In this document: one piece after another, positions 26,601 to 38,600 of the stretch
How the letters are laid out: each line of letters opens with the position of its first letter
Numbering within the stretch: the first letter of the stretch is position 1
NCBI GenBank assembly: GCA_013398615.1
Contig: VZSR01000690.1
Span: 1,163,053 to 1,227,052, forward strand
DNA from: Brachypodius melanocephalos
Taxonomy: Eukaryota > Chordata > Aves > Passeriformes > Pycnonotidae
Reading direction: 5' to 3'
DNA length: 64,000 nucleotides
The notes under the pieces: model-generated
What the model was told of the DNA's origin: nothing
Database searches by the model: none
Seen by the model: the letters and a program-made list of their open reading frames with translations, nothing else
Made by a program: the position numbers and the translations under genes

Positions 26601-29600
26601 CAGTCGCCTCGGCTCGTGTGCTGGCCGCTCGGTCTCCGCCCCCGCGGCGCTGCGCGGAGCACAGGACCCGCTGGGAGCGGCGCTCTGCTTGGAAGAGGCG
26701 GTGAGAGCCGGGCGGGGAAGAGCGTGGGGGGAACAAGTCAAACGCAAATGAGGTGGAGTCAGCACAAAAGGCATACACTGAATGGGCAGTCGAGCTGAAG
26801 AGCGAGTGGGAAGCCTAATCTAACAACTATCGGGGAATTACTTTCTGCCTGGATGAAGTGAACTCTGGCTATTCTTCATCTGGGTGTCTGTATTGAGACA
26901 AGGGAGCCCTGTGCTTCTGTCGCCGAAGACACTGGAACCCACTTTAGGGTGAAATTCTAACACGCCAGGGAGAGCGGAGAGTGCTGGCAAATTCGGGAAA
27001 TAGCTTTTTCCAAGTCTATGCGTGGAGGGGCGGCGCGCCCGGCTGCCTCGATTCGGTGAGCTACAGGCAGCAGGCGGCACGAAGGCAGGGAAGGACGATT
27101 TCGCACAGCCCCCTGCGAGAGGAGCTGTGACGATGGCTTCCCTAGGTAGGTTTGTGGTTCCCTCTGCCCCTGTTTTGTGCGCGTTCCTAAGTCTGAAAAC
27201 TCGTTTTGTGGGTTGGTCCTGTGCGCTCGCCGCAGCGGCAGCGAAACGTGACCCCGGGAAAAGGGGAGGGCGGCGGGAGTTCTCTAAAGCGAACCGGCCT
27301 CCAGCAGCGGCCCCCGGGCCCACTCCGCTAGGCGGGGTGGGGACCTGCGAGCTCTCACGGAGCCTGCGGCCTGCTGCTGCTGCGAGCTCTAGAAATTAAG
27401 TGGCAGAAAGGGTTAGGCCTTTTGTGGTCGTGTAACTTCGTTGGGAGTCTACACAGAAACTGAGGTTTGCCGACAAGGAGTTCTGTCAGTATGAGAGTTT
27501 CTGCAATCGCTAAGGAATGAGCGAGGGCATGAGGCAGGGTTCGAAAGTTTTGTCTAGTCACTTCTCTGCCGAGGAAGGCTTGTAATTTTTTTTTTTTTTT
27601 TGCGTCGTGGTGGGTCTTGTTCAAAGTAGAAAAAATTAGGGCTGCCTGGAGTATACATAACTTCTGTCTACGTAGAAAAAAATTGTCCAGCCTGAGTCTT
27701 TTTCCTCCCCTGAGGAGTTCTTAGTAATGTTACAGCAGCACTGAATTTCTTTTCAAAAACATGAAAGGTGTAAGGTCTCGTAGACACGAATCTTTCCTAA
27801 ATGAGGAATATGGCATAGTTTTTCTGCTTTCTTGCTTAATGAGAAAAACACTTTATTGTGCTGTTAGAACTGCAAGGGTAATTCATCTAATTTGTGCATC
27901 TAAGACAAAGTGTATTTGTGTAATACATGTAAAACACTCTCACTTTCTTACTTCAAATCTGAATTTTCTATGAAAATATAATAGTCTTAGAGCAGCCAAC
28001 TATTACATGGTACAGTGTACAGGATGCACCAGCATAAAGAGCCTGGTTCCTACTGCCTTAATGCAAACATTTTTTCTATTCAGGCAATAGCAGGACATGC
28101 TTGAAAGACTGCAACCCTGAAAGGAAAATTAGTGAATCACAGTTCTCAAGAGACAGACCAAGAAAAAAATTGCAAGAGCTTCACTTTTCAGTTGTGTGTT
28201 TTGTGATGCTGAAGATAAACTGAACTGAGTTTGTTTTTACCAGTTTCAATTCCAGGTTACTAAAAGCAGCCTTTGAAAAATCAGGTTTTTCCTGGTTTTA
28301 AAATAAAATGGTTTAGGTATACTACTTGAAAATCAAAAAGCAGCCCTCGCTTTTGTTATTCAGGCTGTAGTGAGCTGGATTCAGCTTTTTGCTGCAGCCA
28401 AGTGACTAGAAAAATGAACAGATTGAAGATTGTCACGTTTAGGCAGAATTTTTCTCACAGCAGAACAGGACCAAAGACAGAATTTTGATTGAAGGTCCAA
28501 ACATCAGTTTGATTACTTCCAGTTCTTCTATGAGGCAAATATGCCTCACACATCAAAAGCTGCATTAATGGGACCTCTCTGGTTCCTCATGGCACCAAGG
28601 AACTGGACTGAGACAGGAAAAGGGAAATCTAAACTTCTCCTTTCCTTCTCTTTCACCTTAGGAAAAGTATGTATGGTCATAACACAAAATAGAAAATGTC
28701 ACTGAGTCTTTGTGCTTGCTTCTTAGAGGTGTGAGAAAGTCAGACCTAAGCTCTGTCTGTTCTTTCGCTCAGTTTGCCCCCTCTGCCTTCACCCTTGCCT
28801 CCTTTCCTTTGGCTTTGCAGTGTATCTGTCAGCACAGATGTCTTAGATACGCATCTCCAACATTTCAAGCAATTTTAATAGATAATGAACTTCGGAGCAC
28901 AAGGCTGATATTTTACTCTTCTTGGAAGGTGCTTGGTCTTTCAGTGCATTCTCCCTGGAAAAGTATTACTGTTCATTAGAAGGGACCATTTTCATGTTTC
29001 ATAGGTTCTTTTTTTCTTTTCTAAAACGATTGCAATTTAATTTTACAGTTTGATGAAAGTTGTCATATTCAGCAATGTGAATGTCTGAAATTCCATTATG
29101 AGATAAACCATGATAAGAATGGAATTGTCTGTCTAAAGCCATTTTACTAATTTGCTGTGTAAACTTAGTGTGGATGTGTTAATAATTGTGTCCTAATTGT
29201 TTTATTTGATTTATTTTCTTTTCACCACTGAATGATCTGCTGTACATAGAGACAGAATAGGGGTTCTCTTGTTTATATGTTATGTACTGATAGTGATTCT
29301 CTCCTAAGAAGTGTTTTAATAAACGTCACATGTTATGTTACATGTGATCTGGAAGTCTTGAGGACATGCCTCTGCAGCTGATTTGCATTCCTAAGACAGA
29401 AAAGCTTGCTTAAAATCAGTAGCACAGGATCTGCAAGATTTTTTTAAAATACATGAAAAGACACATGCAACTTATTGCTTTAGTCCTTGGGGAAGTTTCA
29501 TTTTTTCCCCTGGTACTACTTGGGAGAATGCAATGAATTAGTATAAGAAAGCTTTTCAGAAAATCATAATAAGGTTTTTACTGCTTTGAAGATGCTGTAT

Positions 29601-32600
29601 TGTTAATTCTGTTCAGCAAATAGGAGTTATTTGTATTTTGGTGTTTGAATGAATGCATGATACCAAGGTACCTCTAAAACGGTCTAGCTATTTTCTCAGA
29701 AAAGAAGCCATATAGTACAGGCTTTAGGGTGGGGTAAAGTGTGGTCTAGTAAGTCATCCTTTCGATTCTGATTGATGTGCAGTAAGTGCAGTTAATTGTG
29801 TCAGCCTAAGGTTGCCTGGATATAAACAGACACCTGGCATAGCTTCAGACACTGCATTTGGCTGTTAATAGCAGGCTATTAGGGGAGCTAGAAGTTGCAG
29901 CACACAGAAATGTACCAGTGCACTCCTGCTTTTGTCATGCATCTTCCCTGCAGGCCAGAGTCTCCCCTGATGGTGGTGAAGTGCCAGCCTTCCTCACCCA
30001 GTGCTTGCTGGGGAGTGGTGCTGTGCCAAGGATATTTCCTCAAGGGCTGACATGGATGATTTACAGTTCTCTTTAGGGCATAAGGCAAGAACGATTTAAA
30101 AATTCTAAATACATTTGAAAGGCTCCCAAAACACAGTGAATGCTTTCTAAATGCACACAGTAAATTATTGGATGAAGTTAAAAACCTTCAGTACCGTAGT
30201 GTACATTACATTGCCATGGATTATTCCTTCTTCGTTGCAGGAATTTGTATTTCCGCTTGTTGAACTTAAGATTCTTTTTGTCCCATTTCTCCCACTTCTA
30301 AATAGCAGCATAACCATCTGTTTTGCCAATGACTCCTCACAGTTTTCTGTTTGCAAAACTCACTGATGAAACTTTATCCCATTATCAACGTTGTTAATGA
30401 AGGGTATTGAAGACTATTGATCCTAGTAACAGCCCTAGGGTATAATGCTATGACTTGCCTTCTAGTGGACTTTTTGCAGCTGATCACAAGCCTCTGGGCC
30501 CAGATATTCAGTCAGTTTTTATTAGATCTCCCTTCCACTTATCTAACCCTTGTTTTGTCAGCATCTTTTTGAGGATATTATGGAAGACCACAATAAAAGT
30601 CTAAAGTCAAGATATAGAACATCCACTACTCTTCCCTTAGCCACTAAGCTAGTCAGTTTACTGGGGTAAGTTATCTCAGTGGATATGCATGATTCCTCCT
30701 TTGTAAATTCATGCTGACAACTCTCATTCCTTTTTCTGCCATGTGTTTAGAAGTGGTTTCCAGGGTTAGTTGCTCCATCACCTTTCCAGAAACTAAGGTT
30801 AGGTTAACCAGGCCTGCAATTCACTGGATTATCCTTCATACCTTTCTTGGAGAAATGAGTGGTACTTGCTCCCTTCTTGTTCTTAAGAATCTCTCCCAGT
30901 CATTGAGACCTTTTAAAGATTATTGAGAATGGTCTCATAGGGTATCAACCAGGTCCCTCAGCTCTTGTGTGTTCAACCTCTCAGTCCCCAATGGACTCAA
31001 ATATGCCCACTTTGGTTTACATCTCCTTTGCTTAGTTCTCCTCCACTGATGGTATGTTTTGATCTAGATTTTTCCTGTGGTCTCAAGGGCTTGAGGTTCC
31101 CAAAGGCCTGTCTTACTGATAAAGACTGATATGAAGAAGGTTGTGAGTACCTCAGTGTCATCTGTGTCCTTATTCACCAGCTTCCCTGCCCCGGTCAGCT
31201 TGTGGGCTGAATGGATCGGCAGAATTAAAAAGTGAAGATCATGGGTTGAGATAAGAACAATTTACTGAAAACAGCAATGGGATGAGAAAACAAACAGTAA
31301 GAGCAACAATACTAAGAAAAGAGAGAGTGATTCACATGCAAAAATGCCCACCGAAGAGCTTGGCCTGAGACACACGCACCCCCCCCAACCCCCCCCCACC
31401 CCCCCCCCCGGCTCTAGCTTGTTGGCACCACCACCTCATTGTTCCTTCCACCGTGCTCTTTTAACCAGAAGGGACCCTTTCTCCCTGGAAGAGATTCCCT
31501 TCCCCACCCCCAGCAATGATGTGAGGTGGTATAAGGTAACTCCAGGTCCTGGCCATGCCCCCTACTACTACTCCAAAAATTAACTGTGTTGTGGCTGGGA
31601 CCAGGACACCCAATATTCTGCTGGTATTTTAAGTGCAAATGGTGCACTTGACTAGACATACCTGATTAACACTGTGGACTGTGAAATGAGAAACATCTTG
31701 GAACAAATGGTCCGTTCTCATCTTTAGGCCTAAAGAGTGTATTCTGGAGAACTGATCAAACAGTTTGAGTGTAGCAATTCTGTAATCTCTATTCCCTCTG
31801 CTATTTGACCTGCTGGATGTTTTCAGCAATCAACATAATTTTCTGAAATAATACCTACTGCTCAAACAAACAAAAACTCATAATCTTATTAAGAGAAAAC
31901 CAGACCATTTCATGAGCACTTGTTTTCAGTACAAGGTTCATAAAAATGCATGTTGTTTTTAAATTTGCATTTCCTTTTTTTCTTTGCTGCAGAATCTCAA
32001 AGTTATGCAGAAGCCATTAATCTCTCTATGATGATGTCTGACAGCACCATGGGCACTAACTCTTCTTTGCTGAGGGCCAACATACAGACTGATCCCTCCT
32101 TTCAGCGATGCTTTACATCTTCATGTACTGTTGCAAGTAGCAGTCCTATTCCAGGGGCAGAAAGGTAGGAAAAGATTCTGCTAGATTATTGTTTAGTTCT
32201 CATAATGATAATTCCCAGCCAAGATGCTATGCTTGCATCTTCATGGCAGACCATTTTCCAAGAACTTTGAGGTGGATCGTGACATTTAATGTTGAAGTTG
32301 TCCATCGGCTGGATTTTAACATATACACAGGTGTTATTTTTATATCAGGGGCACAGATAGCTTTGAAGATAAGTGGGTAGACAAAAATAAATAGAATTTT
32401 ATAGCTCAGTTATATTGTTTGTGCTAGCACAAGCTCATATATGTTTTTCTGTGTGCTTAACTGGTTTCTCTGATATTTTACTTAAAGCTGTGTCATTAAA
32501 TTTCACATTGGAATAAGCTATATATGAGAGGAGGGGAGCACTCTTCTCACTGCAGACATATGTTTTTAGTCAGTAAAATGTCAGTAGATTTGCTTTGGTA

Positions 32601-35600
32601 GTATATAACTGATTCTCTTTCAACTGCTCAGCAGGCTTAGAAATTTTTATTATTTTATACTTATATTTTGAAAAACATGTAGGGCTGTGGACAAAAGTGT
32701 GAATAATATAAATGTACAGAGTAATCCTTGTCAAAAGGAGCTTACAGCATAAGCTAAGAAATGGCAAGAAACAGCAAACGAGCAAGGAGTCCCTAGTTAC
32801 TTTTAGAACATTCAGAAGACCATAACAATGCATGATCAGGCGTTAGCTGTGCACTGTATTTACTCAATAGACAGGGTGGTACATTACACCTGAAGAAGCT
32901 ACCTTCTCTATCACTCTGCAAAAACATTCCTTTCTGGCTAATAATCCTATTCTCGTTTGGAGCTATTTGGCTACTTTTTCACAGTAAGTATTTGGAAATA
33001 CTTCTGGCTGGAGTGTCAGTGAGTACTTCAAGTATGTTCTTACCTATTTATCTTTTATTTATAATCCAATCCAGTTGGTTTCATTTTCAGTCAGTACTGA
33101 GACTGAAAGAATATTTTGGTTTTGTGATTACAAATGTGAACTGTAAGGCAGAACAAAGTATGTTGGTATTTGCTGCAGAGGAGGCAATGTAACAATTACA
33201 AGTTATGTATTAAAAGCTTATCAGGCAATTCAGTCATTATCAAGTTTACATTCCTACTTCAGACTTTATCTAGAAGATTTTGTTCCCTTCTTTCTAAAGT
33301 TTTTTTCTATAAGTTTTATATTTCTCCTAGCAGATAGCTACATCTCTAGAGGTTTGTTTCTTGCACCAGTGTCTTCTTCAAGTTGCTTACCTTCCATTTC
33401 TTTAGTGGCCCTTCTAATTTGATCTGTTTAAATCTATTAGCATTCATTTCCATAGCTCCCGTTTAAGTAAAAATCCTTTCCTTTTTGATATATATATATT
33501 TTATGTCAGCTTTTTGCATTTGCATTTCCCAATGAATCTGTTCTCTCTGGATTTGGTAATATTAATAATATTTTCCAGCTACAGTCTAAAGGCATTTCAT
33601 TTTTAGAAGCAATGAGACAACTTAAACTTTTATCAGGTGATTTCATCCAGAGCTTAGTTTCTCATGTTTGGAAGGACTTTTATTTTTTACTTGAACAGGT
33701 AGAATTGCTACCCAGTAGAAAAATAGAATGTTTACTGTTGAAATATTTAATTCTATAAATCAGAATTTTCCATTGTCAAATAAATTAACCACTCGGCCTG
33801 GCTCCTTTCTCTTTTTGTTTCTTTTTCTTTTCTTTTAATATAAATTGTATTAAAATGGACCTGGTCTGCAAGTTATTCCTTGTGAACTATGTTCTTACCA
33901 TTATCATAATTACTGATTCATTGTGTGATGGTACATAACCACCTCCTCAGGCCATTTCTTTTCACTTTTATTCTAGTGAGCATAAGACACTCTGTAAGAA
34001 CTGGTATGGCCATGTGAGGTTTCTTCCATAAACCTCTATTTCTATGCAGCTTTGGCATAAGAGATTGTTGCCCTCTACTATTTTTCAGGTAGCACTTCAG
34101 CTCATCAGGACCACTGTATGTGAAGCAATGCTTTAAACAGCCTCACTAAACTGATTCATATTAAAACTAACCAACTCAAGCAGAGAGAAGGAGAAGTATT
34201 TTTAGCTGTCATTAATTTTGTGGACAGGTTTACGGTGCAAACTCAGAAACTATCCCATCAACATGGCTAGGTGGAGGGTGAGATAAGGCAGAATATAATG
34301 ACCTGCATTGAAGAAGTTACTGGTCAGGATAAGGCTTGAATCCCTTGATCCAGATGCATTACCTGGTCCAGCATGTTCTCAAAGAACACCCTGAGATTTT
34401 TGTCCTGGATGTGGTTTCATTGCTTTTAATGATCACTGAGGTACAGGTTGTATGGTAACATTTTAAGGGAATTGTTATAAGTGCATGTGTGTTGCCCAAT
34501 TGTCCAATCCAGAAAAAAAACCCAAACAAAATTAAATGTAGCAGCAATTTTAATTGAGCAACTTAAAATATAAAATTAAATACACAATAAATAATAATTT
34601 GGTTCTAATAATAGCGCATAAGCAAAATAGTCCGTGGGGTACACCAGCAGGTTGGACTTCTGCCTGACATACAAGCAAGCAAAACCAAAATTCCCCCTTT
34701 TATGCTTTGTGTCACCACTTATTTCCACCCCTCTCCTCCTATTTTCTATTCATCACATCTCCATCTCCACCCCCATCATCACCTTTACTACGCATGCTCT
34801 GCCACTCTTTTAGGGGGTCGCTCCACTCTTTGGGGGTCTTCTTTGAAGAAGGCCTCTCCTCTTCCTCGGTGTCCTTTAATTCACCTTTTGGATTACACAT
34901 GCGCACCAAGCTGGTATAATATAAGCCAATATTATGTTCTAACATTAAAGCAATAAATCTCATGTAATTAACATTTTCCTGGTGTCCAACCAAATTTTCC
35001 TCTCTTCCAGATAAATTTCGTAAAAGTTATCTCTTGCTTCTTCATGTTCTAAACATCTGCAGGAGAAAGGTGGTGGGGGGAACCCCTCCTCTCCTTTTCT
35101 TCCTTAACATTACACTGTAACTATTTTGTTTCAATATGATTACTGTTTCAAATTTGTCAGCATGAATCATACCTATTTACTACAGAATGATTTGGCTGTT
35201 GCTTTATTTTTACGTTCAATTTTTGGCTTTTTTTTTTGACAGCTCTTCTGCAGCAGAATGTCCTTGGCTTGAAAGCAGCTCTAAAGCTTCCCTATCAACC
35301 CAGTGTTCAAAGGGAAACACCAGGCAGCCAGGATGTTACCTTGTGCCTTCTGAATTTTCAAGTGCTGTTCAGGATGTCTCTCTCCTGTCTCATTTCCAAA
35401 CTCCAGGACTGCAAGTTGTCACTCTGAGCAACCTGGAGAGTTCATCAGCAGAGACACTCCAAGAACATGTTAGCAGCAGCAGTAACCGTGCCTACCTGTG
35501 CTATAGCAGTACCAGGGACTGTAACTCCCCTCTAGAGGAGACACAAGCTACTTGTGTAGCCGATGCTACCACATCTACAACTCTGACCTCATCAGTGGCA

Positions 35601-38600
35601 AGTGCTGATGACAATGACTTTTTGACACAAAACTTTCCTACAGTGGCCTCTGGACACAACACCCAGAACAGCGCAGTTCTGCATCACCGTGGAGAGAACC
35701 TACATGCTCAACCTCCTCTTCCAGAGAAGAAGAGGTCCTCTGAAGGAGAACATTCCTTTGCCTCTGTGTCACCTTCTTCAAGTGGCTTCTCTAGCCCTCA
35801 CAGTGGAAGCACAATCAGCATTCCCTTCCCAAATGTCCTCCCAGATTTCTCAAAAATGTTAAGCCCTTCCCCAGTGCCAGGTAGGTTCTGTATCGGAGAA
35901 ATGCAAAATGCATTAGATTTTATATGAGTTTATAGAAAGAATTTTGTGGGTTTTAAATATGGAGAAGGAAAAAAAAAGTAGTGGAATGAAAATGGCACAG
36001 AGGACTTGAATGATTGCAGTAAATGGTGCCAGTTCACTGGCTTTGGATGCATCTTTCACTAAACAATGCTTCAGATTTCTTCCTGTGCTTCCTAGAAGTC
36101 AGCCATTGAGCAGCCTACCTTTTCAGCTGTCAGACTACAATGGACCACTGTTGAGTCAAATTTATTTTAAAAAGGACTGGCTTCTCTCTGCACCTTTTAA
36201 AGTTGTACAGAGAAAAGTTAAAAATGTACATGTGTGTTCATTGGGCCCTGTTGAGAAGTTTGTATTTAATACAGCTTTATAACTAAAAGTTTTTAATATT
36301 TTATGGATTTTACAAAATGAAACTTCATGCTTCATGCTTTCAGAATCATAGTGTATATTATTATATTTGCTGGTTCTAAAACAGCTCAGTTTCTCTAAAC
36401 TGTCCTAATGATGAGTTTTTTGAGTAATCATGGTGATTAGAAGTTGGAAAGAAAAGTAAAAACACTTTCATATTTCAAAAAATTCTTGACTTTTTTTCCC
36501 TTTTATTTCACAGAAAACACAGCTGATAAACATGTGACCGTAAAGTTTGTTCAGGATACATCAAAATTCTGGTATAAGCCAGATATTTCAAGAGAACAAG
36601 GTATGTCACTTGATACATATTCTGGCATATCCATTCATAGAAAGGCTAGTTGGTGAAGTCTCAATTTTAGATTTATACCTGATCTCTAAAAGAAATATAA
36701 AACCTAGGAGGGCCACAGACAGCCCCTCTTGGTTTCTTTCATTGATAGGCTGAATATGAGTGTGAAGGGCAGTCAAATAGTCCTGAAAAATAATTCAGTT
36801 AATCAGACAAATTATTAGACTAACTGAACTAACTACGAAGTAATATAGAACTACCCGTGGTAGCTGTTGCAAATGCTCTTTGTTATGAAGCTTCGGATTT
36901 TCGAATGGCAGGTATGCATGAAACAATATCCAACAGCTGTCTGCTCTCTGAAACCTTTTCAGTATAAGTGTGCTGTTCTGACATGATCTCAGAATAATTC
37001 ATTAGCTAGATCATCACAAAAGCATCTTCACCCACCAGTTGTTTTGTAGCCTGAATTTCAATGTCAAGTGACAAACATTATTTCTTAAAGGTCATTACCA
37101 TGGAATAACATCTTTATCATGATGTATGATGCAGATACAGCACTTTTATATGTTGATGTATTATTCAGTGAACTGAAGAAAGCTTTTATTACCTATGTGA
37201 AAATGAATACCTATGAGCACCTGTAGTACTGCATCTGGCTTACAGGAAAGACATAGACAGACCTGCTGAACTGAGTACAGAAGGGAGCCACCAAGTTGAT
37301 TAGAGGGATAGAGCAACTTTCCTATGAGGAAAGGCTGAGGGAGTTGAGATTGTTCAGTGTGGAGAAGGGAAAGCTTCAGAGTGACCTAATTTCAGCCTTC
37401 CAGTACCTGAGAGGAGCCTTCAAGAAAGATGGAGAGGGACTTTTTAGAACATGTAGTGACAGGACAAGGTGAAATGGTTTCAAACTAGAAGTAATTTCAG
37501 ATTAAATATTAGAAAAAAAATTTTTACTGTGAAGGTGGTGAGGCATTGAAACAGACAGCCTAGAGCAGCTATGGATGCCCTCCATCCCTGGAAGTGTTTA
37601 AGATTAGGTTAAATGTGGCTCTGGCCTAATGAAAGTTGTCTCTGTTCATGGCAGGAACATTGGAAGTAGATAGTCTTAAAGGTCCATTGCAATCCAGGCC
37701 ATTCTTCCATGATTCTATGAACTTACACACTGTCTCTGGAACGGCATAAGTGTGCTGGGTGCTTGTTACAATCCAGTAATCATAGAGGAAAAAAGTGAGC
37801 ACTCAATGAATTGCAGATGGAAACTTCACATTTGGATATTCCGTGAAACAAGATTAAAACCAAACAAGGTTAAATGTTGATACCAAAAACTTCATATATT
37901 TTATTTAACAGTAAATGAGAGAGAAAGAAGGAAAGGAAGGAAAGAAAGAAAGAAAGGAAAGAAAGGTTGTGGGGGGACAGGAAGAGTCACAGGAGCAGAT
38001 GAAGTAGAAATATATTACCCCTTGGTGGGTCTCAAGATTAATACAGGTTGGGCCAGGTGGGAATGCACAGATACCTCCCCTGAAGGGGGACAAGTTTGAT
38101 ACCATCTCTTTCTCTCTGGATTGGTTGCATCACTTTCTGTCATGTGTAGTGCTGTCATGCAAGGCCTCAGGAATGAGTCTTTGGACTTTGGGAGTGCTTT
38201 GGGAGTCTTTGATGGATTATGACACTTCCTCAGCTGCCCCTCATGTGGGTGTCCTGTGGATGTGGCTTTCCCAGGGTGGGGGGTTTTACAGCTGAGCCAG
38301 TGTGTATAATGGAGGGTGGATGTTCACTGCTTCTGACCAGAGGTCATGTCATATACCCAAAACTCTCCTCCTCCTACCTCGGCTGGGGTGGTGTCTGCAA
38401 ACCTGGCTGCAGGTTACCCTGTGGGCTATTGCCTCCACCCCAAAGCCAGCTGGAGATGATTTTCAGGACAGCTGCTGAGCTTGGCCCTCCTATGAATTCA
38501 TCCTTCTCCCCCAGCCTTACCCATTTCTTGCCAAACCTCAGATGATTGAAAAACAGTGTCATTTCTATGTTATCTCAAGTTCTCTTAGGTGGCTTAACTC

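Larger units (their letters stand above)
26580..27370 (+). promoter_or_regulatory. TNS3: Intronic CpG island, probable internal TNS3 promoter
   Basis: The base composition changes abruptly to G+C-rich with several dozen CpGs, clustered at 26600-26730 and 27020-27365, while the surrounding intron is AT-rich and CpG-poor. GC boxes are present (CTCCGCCCCCGCGGCG near 26633, GGGGCGGCGCGCCCGG near 27027). There is no clear TATA box, as usual for CpG-island promoters. It directly precedes and contains an ATG exon with a splice donor at 27145/27146. This is the only such island in the window. Promoter activity and TNS3 as its target are inferred from position and splice phase. Confidence 0.65.

Noticed and set aside
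27022..27132. Extending the alternative exon's frame upstream of 27133
   Set aside because: The frame is open but its only earlier start is GTG at 27022; there is no in-frame ATG, so an N-terminal extension is not supported.
26508..27399. Long overlapping open frames on both strands in the CpG island (for example 26838-27323 minus)
   Set aside because: G+C-rich DNA lacks stop codons. The translations are Arg/Ala/Pro/Gly-rich without motifs. Only the 27133 ATG with its phase-matched donor is supported.
35881..35927. Continuation of the exon 6 frame past 35880
   Set aside because: CCAG/GTAGGT is a good donor, similarity to TNS3 stops there, and the next SH2 exon joins in phase.
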